Assembly: GCA_020859965.1 (NCBI GenBank)
Contig: JAJBVF010000507.1
Span: forward strand, 1-5,261
Length of the DNA stretch: 5,261 bases
Direction: 5' to 3'
Source: Clostridiales bacterium
GTDB lineage: Bacteria > Bacillota > Clostridia > Lachnospirales > Lachnospiraceae
The notes beneath the pieces were generated by a model that saw only the letters and a program-made list of their open reading frames with translations, ran no database searches and was not told where the DNA came from. The translations under genes and the position numbers were made by a program. Positions 1 to 5,190 of this stretch are shown piece after piece (the stretch's first letter is position 1; each line of letters begins with the position of its first letter).

Positions 1-498
1 GCGAAGACCGGGCACAAGGCCGATGAAAGTGCCAAGGATACCGAGACTGGTAAGAATATACGCTAGCAGCTCCAGGAGGGAGAGGTGAATATGCGTTTCG
101 ATCGCGTCTTCATTAATAAAATCGCTGATATCACAGGAACCGTCCGGATGCCGTCTGACCATATCACAGTATTCTGCATAGGAGTCATCCAGAAATTTGT
201 TTTGAAACAGGCCGTTCTGCGGCTGTATAACCGTATCCGGCGCCCCGGAATCTGCCGTGGAAGCAGATCCGGCAGTGCGGATCATAGCAGTCGCGTGCGC
301 AAGGCTTTTACTGATTCCGGAAAGACGGCGAAGACTGGTGAAAACCGCTGTCAGGATTGCAAACAGCATAACGCCCAGAAAAGTAAGATTGATCACCAGG
401 GAACTGGTGTCTACATCACCGCTGATATAAGTGATAAATACGCAGACAGCAATGGCCAGAGCAGCCATCAGTACAGAAATAATTCTTCTCGCATACAC
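1..498 (-). CDS. MotA/TolQ/ExbB proton-channel family protein, 5' part only (C-terminus off the left edge)
   Basis: Reading leftwards from a GTG at 498-496 gives 166 codons without a stop to the window edge. Two hydrophobic helices lie at about residues 6-26 and 34-55. A polar stretch follows (about 57-138), ending in DISDFINEDAIETH, and then a third helix containing TSLGILGTFIGLVPGL (residues 150-165). The LG-x-LGTFIGL-x-x-GL signature is the pore-helix hallmark of the MotA/TolQ/ExbB family, including ZorA of the Zorya defence system. Such proteins form an inner-membrane ion channel with a peptidoglycan-binding partner (MotB, ExbD or ZorB type). The GTG start is supported by a run of seven G (minus strand, 511-505) six bases upstream; the nearby ATG at 494 is out of frame. 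The rest of the channel, and any partner gene, would lie left of the window. It is divergent from the ACT gene. A + strand open frame over this region (85-630) is its antisense shadow. Family assignment is fairly sure; whether it is Zorya, motility or another system cannot be told. Confidence 0.8.
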   Translation of the reverse strand, partial: MYARRIISVLMAALAIAVCVFITYISGDVDTSSLVINLTFLGVMLFAILTAVFTSLRRLSGISKSLAHATAMIRTAGSASTADSGAPDTVIQPQNGLFQNKFLDDSYAEYCDMVRRHPDGSCDISDFINEDAIETHIHLSLLELLAYILTSLGILGTFIGLVPGLR

Positions 499-515
499 AA
501 AAATCCCCCCCTAAC

Positions 516-538
516 CCGGATAAACCGGAAGTATCCGG
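516..538 (-). promoter_or_regulatory. Leader hairpin next to the ribosome binding site of the channel gene
   Basis: On the minus strand CCGGATA (538-532) pairs perfectly with TATCCGG (522-516) around a 9-nt loop. The stem ends 4 nt before the G7 Shine-Dalgarno run (511-505) of the MotA-like gene. A stem at this spot could affect ribosome access, but the loop shows no recognisable riboswitch or attenuator features. The same palindrome would also form on the other strand, where no gene uses it. Confidence 0.4.
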
Positions 539-586
539 CCTTTTTGACCACAGTTTCATGGAAGAGCAGAGGCCAAAGAAGCTGTA

Positions 587-601
587 TCAGACGATATCTG
601 A
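587..601. promoter_or_regulatory. Short inverted repeat, possible operator
   Basis: TCAGA-N5-TCTGA is a perfect 5-bp inverted repeat. It would lie about 10-20 nt downstream of the predicted start point of the leftward promoter at 617-645, a usual place for a repressor site. It is short enough to arise by chance and matches no operator I know. Confidence 0.2.
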
Positions 602-616
602 CAAATTTATGTATTC

Positions 617-645
617 AATATAAAGAATAAATACTGAAAAGTAAA
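617..645 (-). promoter_or_regulatory. Candidate sigma-A promoter for the MotA-like gene
   Basis: On the minus strand TTTACT (645-640) and TATATT (622-617) are separated by exactly 17 bp. They match the -35 and -10 consensus at 4/6 and 5/6 positions. Transcription would start near 610, giving a leader of about 110 nt with the hairpin at 516-538. The region is AT-rich, so a chance match is possible. Confidence 0.45.
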
Positions 646-679
646 GCGGATTCTGGAGATATTAAGAAAAAAGTAACTA

Positions 680-844
680 TTCTGAACAGCAGGCCACAGA
701 CCGCCTTCTTTGAAGGCTATATGCCGCTTGCGCGTCATATGTCTGAGGCTTGATGGGCGTTCCGCCCATCTCGAAATGAAAATACAGTCTTTAGCAGGTA
801 AACCTGCACAGTCTGTCTTTTCATTTCGGTGCTGTTCTGAACTG
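680..844. repeat. Compact multi-stem palindromic element (structured RNA or dispersed repeat)
   Basis: Nearly every base from 684 to 837 can be placed in a nested fold. The outer stem is 684-691 with 830-837 (GAACAGCA/TGCTGTTC). It encloses a three-way arm closed by 693-701 with 741-749 (8 pairs, one A-A mismatch). Inside that are hairpin 703-717 (GCCTTC/GAAGGC, 3-nt loop) and hairpin 719-740 (8 pairs, one mismatch). Next come a perfect 8-bp hairpin at 752-770 (GATGGGCG/CGCCCATC) and a long hairpin at 772-828, with 11 perfect outer pairs, an ACAG/CTGT segment and a GCAGG/CCTGC tip. Read on the minus strand, the 719-740 arm ends in a GCAA tetraloop (GNRA type), which favours leftward RNA orientation. 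TTCTGAAC is repeated directly at both borders (680-687 and 835-842). Open frames across it (607-891 minus, 710-940 plus) look spurious. From memory, similar spurious peptides recur as annotated small proteins in Lachnospiraceae genomes, suggesting a dispersed family; this is unverified. Confidence 0.7.
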
Positions 845-872
845 TTGCAAAAAAATAGAAAATATCTGCCAC

Positions 873-901
873 TTGCGCATGTCGGAACCAACGTGTATAA
901 T
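873..901 (+). promoter_or_regulatory. Sigma-A promoter of the ACT-domain gene
   Basis: TTGCGC (873-878) and a perfect TATAAT (896-901) are separated by 17 bp. Transcription would begin near 908, about 29 nt before the ATG at 937. The promoter begins about 30 bp beyond the right border of the palindromic element, so that element is not in this transcript. Confidence 0.75.
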
Positions 902-936
902 CAGAAGGAAATGAGCAGAAGGGATGGGCTTACGAT

Positions 937-1350
937 ATGATCAGGCAGGTAGTAGCTTTTGTGGAAAATCAAAAAGGTGTGATACGGCGTGTGGTCACCC
1001 TGCTTCGTGAAGAAGGAATCCGTATCTGTGGACTTTCCACGGTGGATTCTCCGGAATTTGGCATCGTCCGCATGGTAGTAGATGCACCGGATGCTGCTTC
1101 AGCCAGCCTTTCGAAGGCAGGCTTTGTAGTCAAAGAATGTGAAGTGATTGCGGTCGAAATGAAGTCTCCGGATGAAATGGAATCACTTCTGGAAGTGATT
1201 CAGGATGGAAATGTCAATATCAATTATTTTTATTCCTCTTTTGGAAGCAGTGGAGAACGGCCGGTTCTTGTTTTGCACACGGACGATATGGACGAGGCGG
1301 AGGCGATGCTCAACAGCCATGGATTTTGCTGTATGAGTTCCCGCGCGTAG
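937..1350 (+). CDS. Tandem ACT-domain protein (cytosolic amino-acid-type sensor)
   Basis: This is a 137-residue soluble protein of two consecutive beta-alpha-beta-beta-alpha-beta units, with no signal peptide or membrane segment. The first ACT domain (about 2-70) has the usual opening VAFVENQKGVIRRVVTLLRE, followed by GI-x-I at 27-30 and the DSPEFGIVRMVV strand. The second (about 71-132) runs from VIAVEM through NINYFYS to VLVLHTDD. Free-standing two-ACT proteins of about 140 residues are common in clostridia and are thought to bind amino acids or related small molecules; the ligand is unknown here. The first domain keeps the turn glycine (G14). The second has SPDEMESL where a D-x-PGGL-type turn is usual, so its ligand site may be altered. 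The start has AGAAGGGA (917-924) 12 nt upstream. It is likely co-transcribed with the lipoprotein gene that begins 75 bp after its stop; no terminator separates them. Confidence 0.85.
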   Translation: MIRQVVAFVENQKGVIRRVVTLLREEGIRICGLSTVDSPEFGIVRMVVDAPDAASASLSKAGFVVKECEVIAVEMKSPDEMESLLEVIQDGNVNINYFYSSFGSSGERPVLVLHTDDMDEAEAMLNSHGFCCMSSRA

Positions 1351-1425
1351 ATCCGGATGGATCGGGGAGCATCGCTGTGAGGGGAGCCGGAATATAGCGG
1401 ATAGATACGAGGGGAAAGGGGAATC

Positions 1426-2739
1426 ATGTCAGGGAGAAGATTTTTCATACTGGCCGTACTGCTGGCCGGGACAGCTGTGTTGGGGACAAGCGGCTGTTCC
1501 AGAAGCATGATGAATTATCAGATAGCTGAAAGCATTGGCACTGTGGGCGAATATGAGAACAATGAGCCGGTCGAGACACCGAAAATGCAGGCGGAACGGG
1601 AGCTGGAGGAACAGGAAGAAGCTGAGGAAACATCGCGGGTGGAAATTCTGGAGCAGGCGAAAGCGCTTGCTGCCGGATACTGGTATGAGGAAGCAATCGA
1701 ACTGCTCGAAAATGCGGATTCACTTGCTGAGGATGAGCGGGCCGAAGCTGCGATTGAAGGATATCAGACGGAACTGAATGCACTGGTGGATTATGAAGAC
1801 GATGTTGTACATCTGAATTTTCCGAACCTGATCGCGGATACCAGCCTTGCTTTTGATGGGGACAGTTATGCCCAGACTTACAGCCAGAACCTGATTACGA
1901 TCAGTGAATTTGAGGGTATTCTGAATCAGTTGTATGAGAATGACTATATTCTGATCGATATTCATTCTCTGGCCCAAGAGACAGATGACGGGTTTGGCGA
2001 TATCACACTGGAAGAGGCAACACTTAGTCTTCCCGCAGGTAAAAAGCCTCTGGTACTGTCTTTTGAAAATCTGAATTATGCCGGAGTGCGAAGTGGAGAC
2101 GGAGTGGCTACGAAGCTTGTACTTGATTCGGACGGTGAAGTAGCTGCTGTGTATACGGATTCTGATGGCGTCACACAGACAGGCGCTTACGATGCCATTC
2201 CGGTGCTGGAGCAATTTCTGGAAGAACATCCGGATTTTTCTTATCGGGGAGCGCGCGGGATTATCGGTCTGTCCGGTAAAGACGGTGCCTTCGGATATGA
2301 AGTAGAAGAGGAAAGCAATACGGAATGGGAGAGCAATGCGGAAACGGTAAGCCGGATTGCTGAAAAGCTGAAGACCGATGGGTGGACCTTCGCGTCAGAG
2401 GGCTACAGCTATTCTTACATGAGTGATATGACTTATGATGAACTGGAGGAAGATATCACTCAATGGGAGGATACGGTCGGGAAACTGATCGGAGACTGTG
2501 ATACACTGATTTATCCTTACGGTTCGGAAGTAGATTATACCTCAGAAAAGTCTGGGTATCTCACCGGAGCCGGATATCAGTATCTGATCGGCCTGTGGGC
2601 ATCAGAGGATTATCTCTCAGTGAACCAGACCTACCTGCGTCAGACCAGACGTGCGGTGACCGGGTATCTGCTTGAAAATTATTCCGATTATTTTTCGTCA
2701 ATCTTCAGCGTGGCGCAGATACTGGATTCTGCGCGGTGA
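1426..2739 (+). CDS. Polysaccharide-deacetylase-like (NodB-fold) lipoprotein lacking catalytic residues
   Basis: This 437-residue exported protein starts with RR, a hydrophobic stretch and a lipobox-like TSGC with Cys24 as the probable lipidated residue. Residues 50-72 are Glu-rich. Residues 71-122 form a TPR-like helical pair (ALAAGYWYEEAIELLENA). From about 128 onward it follows a clostridial polysaccharide-deacetylase-like layout: HLNFPNLIAD (129-138), LITISEFEGILNQLYENDYI (156-175), KPLVLSF (207-213), EEHPDFSYRGARGIIGL (266-282), GWTFAS (319-324) and LIYPYGSE (361-368). The NodB motif normally reading SFDD is SFEN (E214, N215). The normal H-x-x-x-H metal pair after FAS is E325 and Y329. 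Metal binding and deacetylation are therefore unlikely; a binding or scaffolding role at the envelope is inferred. The ribosome site AAAGGGG (1415-1421) lies four bases before the ATG. It is second in the unit with the ACT gene. No clear terminator follows. Confidence 0.8.
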   Translation: MSGRRFFILAVLLAGTAVLGTSGCSRSMMNYQIAESIGTVGEYENNEPVETPKMQAERELEEQEEAEETSRVEILEQAKALAAGYWYEEAIELLENADSLAEDERAEAAIEGYQTELNALVDYEDDVVHLNFPNLIADTSLAFDGDSYAQTYSQNLITISEFEGILNQLYENDYILIDIHSLAQETDDGFGDITLEEATLSLPAGKKPLVLSFENLNYAGVRSGDGVATKLVLDSDGEVAAVYTDSDGVTQTGAYDAIPVLEQFLEEHPDFSYRGARGIIGLSGKDGAFGYEVEEESNTEWESNAETVSRIAEKLKTDGWTFASEGYSYSYMSDMTYDELEEDITQWEDTVGKLIGDCDTLIYPYGSEVDYTSEKSGYLTGAGYQYLIGLWASEDYLSVNQTYLRQTRRAVTGYLLENYSDYFSSIFSVAQILDSAR

Positions 2740-2747
2740 TGCCAAAA

Positions 2748-2775
2748 TGTAACAAAAGCGTAATAAAAGGTTAAA
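2748..2775 (+). promoter_or_regulatory. 11-bp tandem repeats resembling a WalR/PhoP-class response-regulator box
   Basis: TGTAAC (2748-2753), CGTAAT (2759-2764) and GTTAAA (2770-2775) recur every 11 bp with the same AAAAG spacer. The WalR (YycF) consensus is two TGTWAH hexamers five bases apart; the first two units match 11 of 12 positions and the third matches 4 of 6. PhoP-type boxes share this geometry, so the regulator could be another OmpR-family protein. The repeats end 15 bp before the -35 of the SH3 lipoprotein promoter, fitting an activator site. WalR controls cell-wall genes in Firmicutes, which agrees with the gene downstream. Confidence 0.5.
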
Positions 2776-2790
2776 AAAATGTGTTATCAC

Positions 2791-2819
2791 TTGCTATTTT
2801 GCGGTTAGAGTGGTATGAT
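2791..2819 (+). promoter_or_regulatory. Extended -10 sigma-A promoter of the SH3 lipoprotein gene
   Basis: TTGCTA (2791-2796) and TATGAT (2814-2819) are 17 bp apart. TGG directly before the -10 supplies the TG-n extended -10 element. Transcription would begin near 2826. Confidence 0.75.
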
Positions 2820-2825
2820 TCTTAA

Positions 2826-2934
2826 CATCTGAACAATTTCCTCAGGCTGGCAGAAAACCGCCTTCTTCAGGAGCTGTGGTGACTGGTATGAGGTGTGAAT
2901 TGAGGAACGAGTATAAAAATGGAGGGACAAATCT
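2826..2934 (+). promoter_or_regulatory. Leader of about 108 nt ahead of the SH3 lipoprotein gene
   Basis: The predicted transcript has a leader of about 108 nt ending in a strong GGAGGGA site (2921-2927), which decides the start at 2935 over the ATG at 2938. TTCCTCA (2838-2844) can pair with TGAGGAA (2901-2907), closing most of the leader, but the interior shows only weak pairings. I recognise no riboswitch class or leader peptide. Confidence 0.35.
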
Positions 2935-3753
2935 ATGATGAACAAGAGCAGAAGATGGCTGGCAGCTTTGCTGATGTGCTGTTCTGTGGCGTTGGCAGTG
3001 ACTGGCTGTGATCAGCTGAAAAAAGAGACGGAGACGGAAACCGAGGCTCCGACCGAGACAGAAGCTCCGACGGAATCTGAGACGGAAAGCGAGACAGAGA
3101 CGGAGACCGAAACCGAGACGGAGACGGAAACCGAGGCAGAGACTCAGCCTCAGACGTATACGTTGGACACGACGGTAGAGGATGAGACGGCAAGCCTGAC
3201 AGAATTTGACACGATCCGCGTGATGTACGCACTGGATGATCTGAATGTCAGAGAACAGCCAGGGACTACGGATGAATGCGAGATTTTTTACAGCTATGCG
3301 AATGGAGAGCAGCTCAGTGTGATCGGAGAGACTTCGAACTGGTATATGATATCAGTGGAAGGATATGAATCCAATGGCTATGTATATAAGGAGTATGTGG
3401 GCGAGTCTTCGGATACCGCATCCACTACGGATACCACTACCACTACGGATGGTACTGCGGATACTACGGACGCTGCCTCAGAAGATACGAGTACGTCTGA
3501 TACAAGTGCCAGCACCACAGATACTACATCCGTTGATCTTGAGTACAGTGTAGAGTCCTACGCAGAATCTTTTACGATCCGTGCGACAGCAGGAGCTAAT
3601 ATCCGCTCTGTACCGTCTCAGGACGGTGAGATCATCGGTACGATCGCTTCGGAGACTGAAGTGACGGCAATTGGTTATACAGATCGCTGGTACAAGATCA
3701 GCTATAATGGAACAGTAGGTTATGTGAATAAGAACCTCTTCAGTGCGGAGTAA
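2935..3753 (+). CDS. Lipoprotein with two bacterial SH3 domains and low-complexity linkers
   Basis: This is a 272-residue exported protein. It has a basic N-terminus (NKSRRW), a hydrophobic stretch and a good lipobox VTGC, with Cys25 as the likely lipidated residue. Residues 31-70 are an almost pure Glu-Thr tract that would act as a charged stalk. The first SH3b domain spans about 93-156 (LNVREQPG 103-110, NWYMISVEGYESNGYVYKEYV). A Thr/Ser/Asp-rich linker fills 157-200. The second SH3b domain spans about 212-270 (ANIRSVPS 221-228, WYKISYNGTVGYVNKNLF). SH3b domains of this SH3_3 type commonly bind peptidoglycan or its peptide stems, so a wall-binding surface lipoprotein is likely. There is no attached hydrolase domain, so a catalytic role is not supported. 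It has its own promoter with WalR-like boxes and its own terminator, making a single-gene transcription unit. Confidence 0.88.
   Translation: MMNKSRRWLAALLMCCSVALAVTGCDQLKKETETETEAPTETEAPTESETESETETETETETETETEAETQPQTYTLDTTVEDETASLTEFDTIRVMYALDDLNVREQPGTTDECEIFYSYANGEQLSVIGETSNWYMISVEGYESNGYVYKEYVGESSDTASTTDTTTTTDGTADTTDAASEDTSTSDTSASTTDTTSVDLEYSVESYAESFTIRATAGANIRSVPSQDGEIIGTIASETEVTAIGYTDRWYKISYNGTVGYVNKNLFSAE
3025..3144 (+). repeat. Hexanucleotide-type coding repeat for the Glu-Thr stalk
   Basis: The DNA for residues 31-70 is built from variants of GARACN, encoding Glu-Thr. An identical 23-bp segment occurs at 3025-3047 and 3115-3137, and an 18-bp near-repeat follows within 3097-3132. All repeats are in multiples of 3 nt, so slippage or recombination would lengthen or shorten the stalk without breaking the frame. 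Confidence 0.75.
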
Positions 3754-3756
3754 AAC

Positions 3757-3801
3757 GCATTGCCGGTATGTAAGGTTCACGTTGTTTTTCACCGGAAATG
3801 C
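3757..3801 (+). other. Long-loop hairpin in the 3' untranslated region
   Basis: GCATTGCCGGT (3757-3767) pairs with ACCGGAAATGC (3791-3801), 10 of 11 positions with one G-A mismatch, around a 23-nt loop. It begins three bases after the SH3 gene stop and has no T-tract, so it is not a terminator by itself. It may stabilise the transcript end. Confidence 0.4.
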
Positions 3802-3849
3802 TATTAGTGTTTCCATGCAGACAGATTATTACAAAAATGAATTAAGATG

Positions 3850-3899
3850 AAAAGAAAATCCCGCTCCGGCTTACGGCCTGTCCCGGGATTTTCTTTTTT
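3850..3899 (+). terminator. Strong intrinsic terminator, probably bidirectional
   Basis: A perfect 14-bp stem pairs 3850-3863 (AAAAGAAAATCCCG) with 3884-3897 (CGGGATTTTCTTTT). The loop holds a further CCG/CGG pairing, and a T-run ends at 3899. It closes the SH3 lipoprotein transcript about 100 bp after the stop codon. The A-rich left arm gives a T-rich tail on the other strand too. Confidence 0.92.
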
Positions 3900-4124
3900 G
3901 CTTCTATGCGCACCGCCGTGCAGAGCCATAAGGTATCCTTTTATTTTCACGAAAACTACACAACAGGTTCACAGAACGGTCCAATTAATTGTATATTATT
4001 TGCCAATAGCAGAAAAGGAATCATAGTGTTCTGCTCCGCTAATCAGATCATCCTATATGGGATAAAACGGCTTACATTGTTTATTATAAATATATGGTAC
4101 TACAGTTAAAGGGTAATGGTTTTT
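3900..4124 (+). promoter_or_regulatory. AT-rich upstream region of the serine hydrolase gene, weak promoter candidate
   Basis: This stretch holds no convincing gene; a 67-codon open frame at 3906-4109 has no ribosome site and no recognisable protein character. The best promoter is TTCACA (3968-3973), 18 bp, TATATT (3992-3997), each 5/6 to consensus. An alternative is TTGCCA (4000-4005) with CATAGT (4022-4027). Neither is decisive. Since a terminator lies just upstream, some promoter must be here for the next gene. Confidence 0.35.
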
Positions 4125-5153
4125 ATGAGTGATGAATGGAACAGACGAAAAAAGCAGATAAAAAGAGAAGAAAGGGTGCAAAGAACCCGCCTCTATATAG
4201 GTGTTGCAGTGACTTCTATCCTGCTTTTTGCTGCAGGCATCAGTATGATTATTCAGAGAGTAGCGAACTTTGATGGAGGAGTGGAAGAAGCAGCACTTTC
4301 TGAGACGGACGATTTGAGTGTGGTGGCCGGAACGGAAGAAGAGGAGACGGAGACAGAGTCTGAGGCAGGAGCAGAGGTTGATTTTGAAGAATTGTCCGCT
4401 CAGATTGAAGAGGAGCTTATGGATGTGTCAGGTTCCTGGAGCGTCTATGTAAAGGATCTGGATACGAATGAATCGCTTTCAATCAACAACCAGAGTATGT
4501 ATGCAGCCAGTCTGATCAAGCTGTATGTCATGATGTCCTGTTATGAATATATGGATGATCTGATTTCTAATTACGGTATTATCAATCAGACGGATGCGGA
4601 GTCGGCGTCCGCCACGATAGATGATCGCCTCTACACTATGATTGCCTTTTCCCGTAATGAATCTTATAATGAACTGATACGGCTGCACAGCAGCAGCAAC
4701 AGCTTTACGGAAGGCTGCAGGCTGGTGAACGCCTTTATAGCGGAAAATGGATTTTCAGATACCGGAGTGTATACCACATTGCACCCTTCCGATTCGAGTT
4801 ACGAGACGACCGGAGAAGGAATGAATCACACAACGGTCGAGGATTGCGGAGCGCTTCTGGAGGAAATTTATCTTGGCACCTGTGTATCGGAGGAAGCGTC
4901 GAAAGCCATGCTGGAACTTCTTTTGCAGCAGGATGTCACCACAAAAATACCTGCGGGCGTCCCGGAAGGAATTTCAGTAGCAAATAAGACTGGAGATACA
5001 GATGAAGAATCTCACGATACAGCTATTGTGTTTGGGGAAAAGACGGATTATATATTGTGTGTTATGTCAACTGGGGTGGATGAAATGGGTGTTGGAAATG
5101 CGGGCACCCTGATTAAAGAGATATCAACCCTGGTATATGATTATCTGAATTAA
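4125..5153 (+). CDS. Membrane-anchored class-A-beta-lactamase-like serine hydrolase
   Basis: I start this at the ATG at 4125 (342 residues). AAAGGG at 4108-4113 is suitably spaced for it but only two bases from the in-frame ATG at 4116. Residues 1-22 are highly charged and cytosolic. One helix (about 23-44) anchors the protein, and a Glu/Thr-rich stalk (about 52-85) leads to the outside domain. That domain has the penicillin-recognising motifs in order: S129-L-I-K132 (nucleophile and general base), S176-R-N178 (SxN) and K288-T-G290. WSVYVKDL and HDTAIVFGEKTDYILCVMSTG match the flanking strands of beta-lactamase2-type domains. The omega-loop region (about 219-237) has no evident E-x-x-L-N, so deacylating beta-lactamase activity is doubtful. 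A peptidase-like or degenerate wall function is equally possible. The Glu/Thr stalk echoes the SH3 lipoprotein. It appears to be transcribed alone. Confidence 0.85.
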   Translation: MSDEWNRRKKQIKREERVQRTRLYIGVAVTSILLFAAGISMIIQRVANFDGGVEEAALSETDDLSVVAGTEEEETETESEAGAEVDFEELSAQIEEELMDVSGSWSVYVKDLDTNESLSINNQSMYAASLIKLYVMMSCYEYMDDLISNYGIINQTDAESASATIDDRLYTMIAFSRNESYNELIRLHSSSNSFTEGCRLVNAFIAENGFSDTGVYTTLHPSDSSYETTGEGMNHTTVEDCGALLEEIYLGTCVSEEASKAMLELLLQQDVTTKIPAGVPEGISVANKTGDTDEESHDTAIVFGEKTDYILCVMSTGVDEMGVGNAGTLIKEISTLVYDYLN

Positions 5154-5190
5154 AAATCTGATATGTGTGTGCATCCCATTTATCATAGTG

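Noticed and set aside
85..630. 181-codon plus-strand open frame
   Set aside because: It lies antisense to the MotA-like gene, whose membrane helices and LGTFIGL motif show that the minus strand is the coding one. The plus-strand translation is Arg/Ser-rich with no domain character.
607..891. 94-codon minus-strand frame and the overlapping 710-940 plus-strand frame
   Set aside because: Both are translations of the palindromic element. Their open length is a by-product of its self-complementarity, and neither has a ribosome site or domain. Frames like this are, from memory, often annotated as small hypothetical proteins in related genomes.
1350..1363. Small inverted repeat GATCC/GGATC after the ACT gene as a terminator
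   Set aside because: It has a five-base stem with a 4-nt loop and no T-tract, too weak to separate the ACT gene from the next gene.
2828..2867. Possible degenerate second copy of the structured element's left end (shared TCTGAACA and ACCGCCTTCTT in the same order as 681-710)
   Set aside because: A few 11-mer matches are expected by chance in a window this size. The spacing differs, and none of the stems or the right end is present here.
3417..3534. ACT/GAT-rich repeats in the SH3 gene as a CRISPR-like or tandem DNA array
   Set aside because: They are in-frame codons for a Thr/Ser/Asp linker with irregular spacing, explained by protein low complexity.
3906..4109. 67-codon open frame between the terminator and the serine hydrolase
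   Set aside because: It starts right after a terminator T-run with no ribosome site, and the composition resembles random AT-rich translation.
4116..4124. Upstream ATG at 4116 as the start of the serine hydrolase
   Set aside because: The purine-rich ribosome site at 4108-4113 is only two bases from it, too close, and suits the ATG at 4125.
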